A stretch of 64,000 bases of DNA from Ephemerocybe angulata (taxonomy: Eukaryota; Basidiomycota; Agaricomycetes; Agaricales; Psathyrellaceae). Numbering within the stretch: the stretch's first letter is position 1; each line of letters starts with the position of its first letter. The stretch lies in NCBI GenBank assembly GCA_013368325.1, contig JAACJK010000059.1, positions 434,001 through 498,000 of the forward strand, read 5' to 3'. The translations under genes were made by a program, and so were the position numbers. Positions 44,451 to 55,588 of this stretch are shown piece by piece. Below the pieces are notes generated by a model, which had not been told where the DNA came from, did no database searches, and worked only from the letters and a program-made list of their open reading frames with translations.

Positions 44451-46552
44451 CTAGGGAGCGTATGCAGTCGGCTGCCCGTATAGTAGCTTATCGCCTTCTT
44501 CACCCTCCTTTGGACCAGAAGCGTAAGGCTTCGGCTGGCGAGTCCAGCTCGAAATCTTGCCTTCCTCAACATCGGATGCTGGAACAGAAGCATAAGGCTT
44601 TCCCAGCGTCGGTGCCCAGCTCGAAACCGTGCTAAAGGTTCCACCTCCACTGCGGCTCGACGAAGCCTCCCCTTTGTGGCGCCTGCAGTTCAAGATACCG
44701 AACACAGCGACAATAATGGTGACGATGAGATTAGCTGCAAGCAGACCGATCATCGCAGGGCCAAGGCTGCCGCCGCCAGACGAGCCTGCGGCTTCCAGGA
44801 GGCTTTCTCCGTCCTTTTCACCGGTTACAGAAGTCGGGTCAGTAGTTGTGCCTCCCATCGCAGCGTCGATCTCGGCATTCAATTTTTCTGCGTCTATCTC
44901 GGGAGGGTAGCCTTGCATAGTCTTCGCTCGGATAATGGGAGCCTGAGCAGCAGCCTTAGCAGCGTCCGTTTGGGGGTAGAGCTTGATGTAAGGGTCCCCG
45001 TTCGTCCCGTCCGGCTGCTTGTCACCAAAGTCGTACCTACGTGACGTGTTAGGGCCATGAGAGCTTAGCAAATGAAAATCCCAAAGGACCTACACAGTGT
45101 AGACGTTCCTCAGGAAGGGTGTGCCGAGGAGGGCTTCGAATGGCAATCCTTTCTCATCCGTGCTTGTGATAGAAGCCATACAAGCACTAGTCGTACCATC
45201 GTCCATCGTCTCCACGTCGGTGAGATCAACAGGATTCAGTGGAAAGTCTTGTCCTCTGCAATCAGGATTAGACAACCTGAGTGTGGTGATTTTGACGGCA
45301 AGGTGCGCACCCTAAAGTAAATGAGACAGAGGCGGTTCCGTTGCAAGGAACAAACCATCGACTGGCATCGGGGCCTTTGTAGAGCCTGGCGCCTGGAATT
45401 TTGCTGTAGATCGCATCGGTAATATAGGAAGGGACAGTTATAGGAGGTGCGCCCGTGTCCAAAAGCGCAACGAGGCTGCCTGCAGGTGCAGGTGGCTTCG
45501 CTGTAGACGGCTTTAACTTGATGGTTTCGCCGTTTACTTTAATACCTTCGAGGAGAACTGTCCAACGATCAGCGCCTCGAGGGAAAAGGGGGAGGGGAGG
45601 GGCATTGACAACTGCAGCCCATTTTTCGTCATACTCTCCGATCCCAAATGAGCCTCCGACAACGTCCTCCATGTCGTCTGACCGCGCAAGGTCAATCGCT
45701 ATGAAGTTGGGCTCATCGGGATTCTTTTCGAAGATATTGTGCAAGACAGAACGGCCCCACGTTGCGTCCATGCCATATTTGCTCTTAATCGCGAGGTTGA
45801 TAGGGGAGGCAGTCCCATGTTGGAAAGCCAATCCCAGAACCCCATGAATCCCAAGTTCTGTGGTGGCCGCAATCGTGTTCTATCGAACATAATCAGTTTC
45901 TGGTAGACTGTTGTATTTTCTTCCCACCTCTTTTGCGTTCAAAAAGGCTGTAGGTATACCATTTGGTCAAGCGCAGTTAACCTTATACAAGTCGAACGTA
46001 CCTTGTTGCTCGATCTTGAAATCTCCCATCTCAAAAGGAGCAACACCAATCGTCCCAGAGACGCCATAACTTCCGTCGCCATATTTCAAATCGAGAGGAA
46101 TTGCAGAGTCATTGAATTTCCCAATTCCGCCAGGAGGCGCCACCCTGACACATAGAGTAAGTAGATGCCTAGGTTGCGAGAGATATGCACGCACCATAGA
46201 TCTGTGCTGCCAGTGTCCAGGAGGACGACGACATCTGAAGGGGTAGAAGTCAATCCATAGGTTGAGCCACCAAATCAGATATTTGCTTACCTTTGCCATT
46301 CACTGTGACACTAGTGGTGTACTACAACAGATGTCTCAGCGACCGCGATGAACTAGGATTATCGCATGTCTGAACCCTCACCCGTATGCCTTTTATGTTG
46401 TCAATCTTCGGGCCTTTGGCATCAATGGGCGCCCGCCGTTGGATGGAGGTGAGCTCCCTTGTGGCCTGGAACTGAAATGTGCGCCCTTCCGCCAAGATTG
46501 ACAACGCAAGGAGCACTGCACAGGGCAGAACATAGGCGATCGTTGAGCGCAT
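44451..46552 (-). CDS. membrane-anchored A1 aspartic protease
   Basis: Eight exons (46552-46382, 46321-46291, 46234-46195, 46144-46002, 45947-45928, 45879-45311, 45255-45094, 45036-44451) give 573 aa. A signal peptide (MRSTIAYVLPCAVLLALSIL) and a short propeptide precede the pepsin-like bilobal fold. First catalytic motif VVVLLDTGSTDLWV is near residue 70 (split by an intron inside the DLW codons), with LKYGDGSYGVSGTIG as the flap and ILE/GLAFQHGTASP downstream; the second catalytic motif is LVALLDTGAPPITVP near 278. A C-terminal linker leads to one membrane helix (about 474-495, MIGLLAANLIVTIIVAVFGI) and a basic, Ser-rich cytosolic tail. It is therefore type I membrane-bound, in the secretory pathway or cell surface. 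Exon 5 is 20 nt. A decayed relative lies at 58.8 kb. Confidence 0.9.
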
Positions 46553-48156
46553 GCTAGTGGAGAGAAGGAACGTGAAGAAGGAAAGCGACAACGAGGCGGA
46601 CTGGGATATATAATGGTGGCCCCCAGGCAGTTCATTACATATCCTGATGGCAGTTCCTCAGGACAGGGTTTCCATAGATCTGGACGATATGTCCGATCCG
46701 GTCATATACGTTCTGGCGCACTGAACTAGGCAAGACGGTGATTTTGTGTTTCCGGGTCCTCATCCGATCGTAGCTTGCCAAAGGTGACCGGTGCCGGTGA
46801 GGACTGGCAGTGTAGTACAGCGAGAGGCTACTTGTTGTTCAGGCGAGGCTTGCGTCAAGCTGCGTTTATCGCGGTTGGGCAAGAGTGAAATAAGACTTAC
46901 TTCATCATATGGGAGAAAGGAACGTCGCCAAATTCGTGAACATCATTCACGTACATTGACAGCACACCGCCTTGGACTGAAGGGTTGAGTGATTCGACCA
47001 TGACCGTCTTGAGCGCGCTGCTCACGGACCACAAAACAGTGCTGCCGCCCGCAACTTACTCGTTTTAGAGAGGAACATGAACCCAAAGTTCAAACAGATG
47101 CTGGGCGCTAAGTTTCAAGAGCGGGTTAACGGTTGATGCCGAAATCTTAGCATAATGGCGGTGAGAAAGAGGGTTGCTCGGGTTGGGCGGGGCCAGCAAC
47201 TCTACGAAGATCGAGGAAGCTAGCAACGCCTTGGCCACGCCATATGGCACTACCTTAGATGGCGACAAAAAGACTTGACAGAGCTGAGACGGGGACCCTG
47301 AACTTGCCCTGAAACGCTGTGACCTGTCCAAAGAACACCGCCGCGGCGCCGCCTGCCGCTCATGACCCAATGAAGGAGACCAGTAATTCGTAGCAGAGAG
47401 CACAGCGTGTCGTCGTTGAGGTCGGAGCAGAGTTTCTTCAACTTCCTGAGGACAGTAGTAGTGACATAGGTTGGAACGAAAGGGTTTCTCGGCCGTGCTG
47501 CGCTCAGTGGGAAATGGAAGGGCGCAAGCCGCGGAGCGCGCCCACTGCCCAGCGCTCAACTGCACTGGCATAAATTGATCGTATCAAGCCCAGGGCCAAT
47601 GTGCAGACCCCTCGCCGAATAAGCCTCAAGAATTTAGCATGCTTTTGGTCAGTGTTTTGGATATTGAACTAGACGGCAAGGATTCGAAGACTGACTTTAT
47701 CGCCCTCGGTGAAAACGTGGCTCTGTCATGAAATTCATCATTCACATCCCTGACACCGCCATAGACGCCTCGAAGTACCGGAGTCTGGATATGGTCATTG
47801 AGAAGGACGAGAAGACGGTAGACCCTTGAATAAACCAGAATCAATTGAGACGAGTGCCTGCCCAACGATTCGGACACAGCATACCAACTCTCAACCGATA
47901 GCAAGAGTTCCGGAACGCACTGTAGGCCAGCCGCCGGGATAGATGGAATATCTAACTGTCGAATTCATCTTGGGACAAAGTCAATTGGAAAGCAATGTGT
48001 TGGAAGAAAGTTGGAAGCTGGAAGCTTGAGCAGAACATGAAACGAGTTCGAAGGCGCGTTATCGTTCGCTGACAAAGCATATCTAAGCACCCAGGCTCTT
48101 GCCGCTCTTGGTCGTTCGGCGCTTTGCAGTGAACCTCCAACTCTCAGTCCTCCACC
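46553..48156. other. intergenic; unsupported 168-codon minus frame
   Basis: Contains the protease promoter (a TATATAAT box at about 46606-46613, 54 nt before the ATG) and the PHF5 promoter. A 168-codon open frame on the minus strand (47571-47065) has no motif, no splicing support and uneven composition; I do not call it a gene. Confidence 0.45.
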
Positions 48157-48799
48157 ATGTCCAAACACCACCCAGGTATGCGAAGTCGTCTGTATCTTGT
48201 CGCGTAAATCAAACTAATAGCAGTGCTAAACTCTAGATCTCATCATGTGCAGGCGCCAGCCTGGAATTGGTACGTCCAGCAATCCAAACAAGTTGTGCCG
48301 CTCATCCTAACGGAACCCGGAAGCCATTGGACGTCTTTGCGAAAAATGCGACGGAAAATGGTACGTAGAACTGTCCTTACGCCCAGACCTCCGCATGAAG
48401 TCCCTCTAACCTGTTTACAGCCCGGTTTGTGATTCATACGTTCGTCCAGAGACGCTTGTCCGGATATGTGACGAATGCAACTTCGGTACCTACGGAGGAC
48501 GGTGTATCATTTGCGGTGCCCCAGGTGCGCTCCCTTACTCCCTTCACCTCTGGTTCAGCTGCCTTACCCACGACACTCGCGTGTCCGTTGTATCACAGGT
48601 GTTTCCGACGCCTATTACTGCGCTGAATGTACACGGTTAGAGAAGGACAGGGATGGATGTCCGAAGATTGTGAATCTGGGAGCTAGCAGAACGGATCTAT
48701 TCTATGAACGTCGTAGACTTGGTGCGTCTCCTCCTTCCTCACCGATCCTCCATAGGGTCTCTAACCTTGTCGTGTTCTCCAGGGTTCAAGAAAGGCTAG
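48157..48799 (+). CDS. RDS3: PHF5-like splicing factor, SF3b subunit (Rds3)
   Basis: Six exons (48157-48175, 48237-48269, 48324-48360, 48421-48524, 48599-48721, 48783-48799) give 110 aa, exactly the length usual for PHF5A. It is a zinc-knot protein in the SF3b complex of U2 snRNP and helps recognise the branch-site adenosine. Conservation is nearly complete: [97 protein letters not shown]. The CxxC pairs forming the trefoil zinc knots are all present. Six exons for 110 codons, five of them 124 nt or shorter, is extreme even here. Such strict conservation made it a useful check of my splice-site reading. Confidence 0.97.
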
Positions 48800-49071
48800 T
48801 CAGCGGGCTTGCCATGTACGACCATAAAGGCCCAATTCGTGCCCATTTGTTACAAAACATAGTCATGAGAGACTACCGTCGCGGACTTCCCCACTCTCCA
48901 ATACTATATGGACGCAGAATCCGGGCCGTTGTAAACTAAAGATTGATAGCGCAATGGTATGGTACATTGTGTAAGATGACGATTCGATGAAAGCACTAAA
49001 TTTACACTAGATTGACTGAGATTGGGCCAAGAACTGGAAGGTGGTATGTAGATGGTATGAGCCTAGCTTGT

Positions 49072-52000
49072 TCAATAGACCGGGTATTCAATTATAGGTT
49101 TCGGCTGGTCGGGGTTCGTCCAAGCCCTGGGGAACAGGATTAGTGATGAAGTATATTGCATTTTGTAAGAAGGACTCACTGGAACGTGTCCAAACCAATC
49201 TGCAAGAGGAAGGAGAGAGAATGAGCAACAGTGGGAGGACAGTAATCCAATCCAGTTCACTTACTTGGGATTTGAACACAACGAATAAATGGTCCTGAGC
49301 ATGCGTATCGACAGACTCGCACTGGTCGCACAGGTCTTTCGCACAATATGCGCATCGGAACCATTCACCCTCAATATGCTTCATACACCGGTCACACAGG
49401 ACAAGCGAGTGGTATACGTCCTTCAGGTACTCTGCAAGCACAGTCTCATCACCATGAGCACAGAAGTCATATGTTTTGCTCACCTCGAGGATCCTGGTAT
49501 CTCATGTTACCAGGCGCTGGCCCGGCAGGAGCACGGTACCTAGAGGCTAATGTGAGCAATGTGTTCCGCTGGAGCACGATGAGGTGTTGGCACGTACAGA
49601 AGCGGGAGGAAAGATGTCGGCGATTCCAAAGGACGGCGTACAGGTCGTGGTAGTTTGAAGAATATATGCATCGGGTCGTGTGCCGCCCAAGACCCTGGCT
49701 CGCACCTGGAGCACTATTGCAGGCAAGTTAGCCAGTCCAAGCCTGAAGAAAAAACATCATCCGGAGATGGAGCCACGTACGAGGTTATAGGCAGTTGGAT
49801 ATGGGTACGAAGGGCAATGAGCGCATTGATAGCGCGTTCCGATGATGGGCTACAATAACAGACGGTATCCTTTAAAATAAGTTCAAAAAGTTGAATCTGG
49901 GGAGGAGTCGTACCTCTTTACAATGACTGCACGGTATTTCATGATCTTCTGAAGCTGGACCACCGCCCACAATGGTTTGGGTGTGGGATGCATCAGTTTG
50001 CGATGCTGCCCGGGACGCTGATATCGCAATGACAGAGTCACGGCCCTTCCAGCGCCGCATGGCCGCCCTACTCGCTTTTTGCACCTATTTGGTGTTGTGT
50101 TAGAAACGCAGGTCGCGTTGAGCGACTCAGATCACTTACAGTACTTTGTTCCATCACATATGGTATCTACAAACGATTAGATGTTGGGCGAATCAACACA
50201 CCTGACAAATAAACGAACCTTGAGCAAGATATGCGATGAGTTGTGGCCCCCTTCCACAGACTCCAAATTTCCGGGTAATCCAGCTGCTTCGCAATTTGAA
50301 CAGATATCAACGGAATCGCATATGGCGCAGTGGAATAAGGCCCCGACGATAGGCATTAAGCAGCTAAATCGGTGTCAGCCGATGGAGCTTGGTTTCATAT
50401 CAGCGAGAAAACATACTGAGAACAAGTTACTCTGTGCTCCATTGCTAAAGAAGGTTGAGATAGGCAGGGGCATGAGGTAGACATGACTTACATGGCTCCT
50501 CTTCGTCAGTGTCGAATGGGTCCTCCGTCACCTCTTTGATGCTCCCTTGATAAACCTTAGGTTTGTCAGGTACCAAAATGAATGGATGGATGGGGTGGAC
50601 GTGGTGGACGACCCTACGGGTCAGATAAATTAATACAACTGCCTTTTCACAAAGTTGAAAGAAGGCTCACGAGAAGCATCCCCGGCACAAGCAGACGTCA
50701 CAAACGGAGCACTTGTAGCGCTGGGTCTCGGTAGTCGCAGAGCATGTGGAACATACAGAGACCACATTTTCGTCTTGACCTGATTTTGTGATAAGCACAA
50801 TTAGTGGGATCGTGAAGAAATTAGCAAAGAAACGTACATATGTTCTCCCACCCAAACTCTCCCCATAGTTTCTCTAGATAAGAATGCCTCGTAAGTCCCT
50901 TCTTAGGCGCCGTTGTCCTCCATCTTGGATCCTGTTGTTGTGGCTGTGGAGAGGGCATCCCCCCAGGCCCCGGACCATTGGGCGACGAAGGGGACCCCAG
51001 ACCTGTCCCCGCAGCAGCGTCGATTGAGTGTACCATCCCCGCTGTCGCCAGACAGCTAGGACACAACTCGTAACCCGAGGGGCCTTCATCCGGCTGGGCG
51101 ACTGGCTCTGGGTCAACCCGGGTGCGGGAACTGAGCAAGGAGGTCTTGCTCTCGACAATCTGGTAGAATTTGCGCGTATGTGTGGCGAACAGGGACTCGG
51201 CACTCCCAAGCACGGTCTGTGAGGGGCTCGACCCCGGGCTTCCCGCCGCGGAGGCGGCACCCCAGTCTCGGGGTGGGTAGGTGAACGATCCTGGGGTCGT
51301 GTCGGTGGGACTTTCTTTCGTTTTGCCTTTCCCGTTGTTGTACTTGAGTTGGACGGGCGGGTTCTCGCCACATGTGGAACAGACATATCGGAAAGACTCA
51401 AGGAGGATTCCGCAGTTCGAGCAGTCAGTAACGATTTCTGCAGGCGGTACCGGGAGATTGTAGTATTTGAGGTCGAAGGAAGTGTCTTCCTGGATTGGTT
51501 GGAAAAAGGGCTGCTGCTTTTGCTTCTGTCCACCGGAGCCATTGGATCGGAGGGAGAGCTCGGACGCAGATGCTTGAAGGCGGAACTGTTCCTTTGTTTC
51601 GTGTTGCTGTGCACGCACCCAATTGATTTGCATGGATGTCGGCCGAGGCTTGACCACCCTTGCGAGGGGCCCGGGGGCACCTTCGCCATCATCTGAGAGG
51701 GGTCGGAATGGCTCCTCCTCGATTTGGTATGATTGTGACTCCTCTGTCGCGTTGTAGGTGTAGTAGTATTGGCCCTTGTGGTTCCTTTCGAGTGATAGAC
51801 AGTCAAAGTCTTCTTCGTCTTCTGAGATGGATGGCGACTCCGGCACCACGCCTAACCTCCTTCGATCCACCCTCTCGTTCTGTTCTCGCAGCCAACGAGA
51901 CCCAAGGTCTTCACTAGTCGACCCGTCCCAATCAGACCTCTCCTCTCCTAGTGCCTCCCTTATCTTTAGGCGTTCGAAAACAGCTCCTGGATCAGCTGGG

Positions 52001-52782
52001 TATCTCTCTTGAGCTGCAGTAAGCTCATTGTTGCTGATAGAGGATCCTGTGACAGAGGATTCGGGATTTCTTGGGACACTGATGAGCGAGTAGTCGGTCG
52101 ATTCTTGTCGGTCGTCTATCAGGCTGAGGGAGCGGTCTGAATCATGGCGGGCGTAGTGGATTGTGGGAGACACGTCCACGAAGGGATCTTCGCGAGACGT
52201 CGATGGGCGGAGTTGCCGTCGGTCTGAGGATGTCGAGGAACCGGGGCCGAGGTGATCCTTTGAGCTGACCGTGATGGAGTCATCCTCGAGGTCAATTGAG
52301 GGAGAACCGAAGGAGAACGATCGCTGGCTGCCATTCCGCGCTCGGTATTCATCGAGACTGGCGAGCGAAGAGGTGTCTGAAAGGCTGGGGCCATCGTAGT
52401 CGACTACTATCGTTACGTTCAGAACAACGTCCTTTCCGCGCCCAAAGCCGAGAATTGACGATCCCGATGAGCTTTGAGCGTCGTCCCCAGAGCAGAAGTA
52501 GCAGATGGCCTCAGTCAGGTCGTCCTCCGTCGATATATAGACTATTTCTCCATCATCGTCTTTCCAGGAGATCGTATATGAAGCGGCAGACAGAGCAAAG
52601 CACCGGTCAACCTTGACTGCGTTGAATAGCTGTAAAGAATGTCGAAAGGCTACAGATATGCTTACCTTGCGCCTGAGCTCCTCGAACGTACAGTTACGCG
52701 ATGAATTGAAACTGATTTTCTTCCGAGCCTTATCGAATGCACACTTCACAACGATGCCACGGTCGGGGCGAGAAGAAGACAT
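49072..52782 (-). CDS. PB1 domain protein with multiple ZZ zinc fingers (NBR1-like)
   Basis: Fourteen exons (52782-52666, 52629-50838, 50779-50671, 50613-50492, 50444-50417, 50363-50219, 50166-50140, 50084-49914, 49849-49781, 49713-49598, 49539-49484, 49431-49265, 49199-49180, 49126-49072) give 997 aa. An N-terminal PB1 domain (about 8-100) shows the basic start IVVKCAFDKARKKISF and the acidic OPCA motif DDDGEIVYISTEDDLTEAI. A long Ser-rich linker follows. The C-terminal half has ZZ-type fingers: CSNCGILLESFRYVCSTCG, CSTCSATTETQRYKCSVCD, VTCSHCLMPIVGALFHCAIC, PCSHCKEPIIGTRYQCAHC, VLCDRCMKHIEGEWFRCAYC. PB1 plus ZZ is the architecture of the autophagy receptors p62/NBR1; autophagy function is inference, and no FW domain or LIR motif was pinned down. 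Several exons are 20-28 nt, each needed to complete a finger. Confidence 0.85.
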
Positions 52783-53150
52783 GGGCAAGGTGCGTAGATG
52801 GCTCAAGGCAACCTGTGAATACGATCCACTGCGCCCGCAGCATCCAGAGGGCGCTTATTGCGCTGACTAACTGATGGCGGAGAACGGCGGCCCCCGATGT
52901 CCAAGCAAACCAGACGAACGAGTCGGTACTCCCCGCAGGAATGAGCAGGAATGCCGCTTTCCAGCGCTTTCCCCGCTTCTCGTCGTCAAAGAGGTTCCGG
53001 GAACGTGGGGGTGGCCGGCAGCCCAGAGAAATGCATCGAGTGTGCACCATACCGGATCCGGGGTTGTCTGTTATTCCGACAATCAGCTGCTTCAGCATTG
53101 CTGTCAATTACCCCGGCTTTCCCTGTCAATTTGCCCCTTTCCTCCATATC
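52783..53150. promoter_or_regulatory. divergent promoter region PB1-ZZ / carnitine acetyltransferase
   Basis: 368 nt lie between two divergent start codons. A pyrimidine-rich stretch precedes the CAT2 ATG. No named element was recognised. Confidence 0.4.
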
Positions 53151-55411
53151 ATGCTTGCTAGGCATCGTCCGAAAGGCCTATCGCTCTCGAGTATCTGCAA
53201 GCGCCAGCAGCCCATGTCGACCAAGCTCACGCGTCCGGCCAATTGGAAGGAACAGGCTCCGGAACCTCTACCAGGATCCCAAACATTCGCAGCCCAGTCC
53301 AAGTTGCCAAAGCTACCTGTCCCTAAGCTAGAAGATACCCTGATCCGACTGAAGGACACCCTTAAACCTATCGCTTGGTCGCAAGAGGAGTTCAACGCTG
53401 TTTCCAAGAAGATCGACGAGTTTGGTGCAGGAAAGGGGCCAGAGCTTCATAAGAGGTTGCTGAAGCATGACGAGGACAAGAAGCATTGGTTAGAGAACTG
53501 GTGGGATGATGGAGGATACCTGGGATATCGTGACTCGGTGAGTAACATCTCCCTCCTGCTTGGGTATTGCTGAGCATTGCGTCTAGGTCGTTGTCAACGT
53601 CTCTTATTACTGTGGGTCGAACCATCCCTACCCAACCTCACGAGTTAACATCTCTATGCAGATGGATTTGACGTCCCAAAACCTGGAACTAATCCCGCAG
53701 AAAGAGCTGCAGGGATTGCCCGCTCCGCCATGATCTTTAGACAGAAGCTCAAGCAGGGACTGGTCACACCGGAGGGAACCAAGGAGGGCCCCTTCTGTAT
53801 GGACACGTATAGATGGATGTTCGACTGCTGTCGCGTCCCAGGCCCCGACGGACTGGACTGGAGCGTGTCACACGCAAAACCCAACGAAAATGGTGACTCG
53901 GGCCATATTATTGTCATTCGTAAGAACAGAGTCTGGAGGATAGATGCAACCCGCGACGGCAAGATCCTCAGCACCGAGGACTTCACTCGGTATGCACAGT
54001 TATACGCGTCTGATATGCGGAGCACACCTCTAACGCCGGAAATAGCCAGCTGCAATACATCTATGAGAATACTCTCCAAGAATACCCCGGAGTAGGCGTG
54101 TTAACCGCGTCCAATAGAGATGTTTGGGCAAAGGTACGCTCCCGGAGGCTCTCGAAAGCATCATCATGGCGCGCTTAAGATGCACCCACAGGACTTCCAA
54201 GAGCTCTCCTCTTCACCGGTCAACGCAGAGGTCATCAAAGCAATCCACTCTTCAGCATTCATCATCTCGCTCGAAGATTCCAAGCCCAAAGACCCCGTTC
54301 ATCACAGTCGCTCTCTTTGGCATGGCGACGTCGTCGGTGGCGTCCCCGTTGGCCTACGAAACCGCTGGGTTGATAAGCCTGTCCAGTTCATAGTCTACGA
54401 CAATGCCTACGCTGGCCTGATGGGCGAACACTCCGTCATGGATGGGACACCCACCGCCCGTATGTGTGACGACGTCCTCGACCAGCTCGACGACCCCTCC
54501 TTCGACCATGGCGCACGTCTCACCAACTCAGAAGTCGTTCCGGTCCCGCTCGACTGGGAAGTGACCCCTGCCACAACGCAGGCCATCGCAAGGGCCGATG
54601 CTGCTGCTCGTGACCTGATTGAAAGCCAGGAGTTGACCTATTACCTTACATCCTACGGAAAGGATGCTATCAAGAAGTTCGGGGTCTCTCCCGACTCATG
54701 GGCCCAGATGATCATCCAACTCGCGTACCGCCGCCTCATCGGTAACGAGAAGAGGAAGGGAGGTACATATGAGGCTGCGACGACGCGTCGATTCTTCAAA
54801 GGTCGGACTGAGGCTATCCGCGTTGTGAGCAGCGAGTCGGATGCTTGGGTCGCAAGCATGGATGACCCCAAGGTTTCCCCATTGCAGCGCAAGGCCTTGT
54901 TCGACCTTGCTACGAAGAAGCACATCACCCTTGCGAAGACGGCCGGACAGGGTCAGGGCGTCGATAGGCATTTGTTCGGTAAGTTTTAATGGAGTACGCA
55001 CAGGCGAAGGTTTGGCTCACAGTTCAATGTTTTCCTCTAGGTTTGAAGAAGGTTATGCGTGAGGGAGAGGTGGCCCCTTCATTATTCAGTGATCCTGTCC
55101 TGGCAAGGTCCAGCAACTGGGTTCTCAGCACCTCTGCCATCTTCTCGAAGCATTTCCCCGTTTACGGTTGGGGAGAGGTCGTGCCTGACGGATTTGGCGT
55201 GGCTTATATGACCGGATTTAACGGTACGATGCGATTGACTTGACTTTAATTTCCGCTTACTGATGTTGCACTGAACTTAGATCGACTCCAATACACTATA
55301 ACTTCCCGGAAGGAGATGCCGAACCAACAGTTCAGTGACGAGATTGCGAAAGCTGCGGATGAACTGTATAAGCTCCATGAGGATGTAGCTACACCGAAAG
55401 CCAAGCTGTGA
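53151..55411 (+). CDS. CAT2: carnitine O-acetyltransferase (mitochondrial/peroxisomal)
   Basis: Seven exons (53151-53537, 53587-53611, 53662-53989, 54046-54133, 54192-54978, 55041-55223, 55281-55411) give 642 aa. It moves acetyl groups between CoA and carnitine so that acetyl units can leave peroxisomes and enter mitochondria. The choline/carnitine acyltransferase fold is recognisable: PVPKLEDTLIRLKDTLKP, FCMDTYRWMFDCCRVPG, HIIVIRKNRVWRID; the catalytic His lies in GEHSVMDGTP near residue 358; substrate-binding blocks SWAQMIIQLAYRR, YEAATTRRFFKGRTEAIR and GWGEVVPDGFGVAYM follow. The N terminus is a basic, Ser-rich presequence (MLARHRPKGLSLSSICKR), a second in-frame ATG starts MSTKLTRP, and the protein ends AKL, a PTS1 signal, so dual targeting as in yeast Cat2 is likely. 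Exon 2 is 25 nt. Confidence 0.94.
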
Positions 55412-55588
55412 TGCAATGGAAGGTGAATCATAGGTGGAAGGAAAGGTCGGCACATCATACCCAGTGTCCCGGGCCGCGGATAGCACTGTACGAGTAAAGA
55501 ATAAACTAACCACGAAGCATAACTAGTGTAAAAAATATCTAGCCAGCCGCCCGATCTAAAACAAAAACTCTATGAAGGCAGCTTGAAT

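Noticed and set aside
47065..47571. 168-codon minus-strand open frame
   Set aside because: It has no motif, no splice context and no hydrophobic or charged pattern of a real protein. Chance frames of this size are expected in GC-rich DNA.
49179..49181. Stop directly after IGLDTFQ in the PB1-ZZ gene
   Set aside because: Reading through TTCCAG gives TGA, but a GTGAGT donor at that point joins to an in-frame last exon ending PKPIIEYPVY, which looks more natural. The alternative stays possible.
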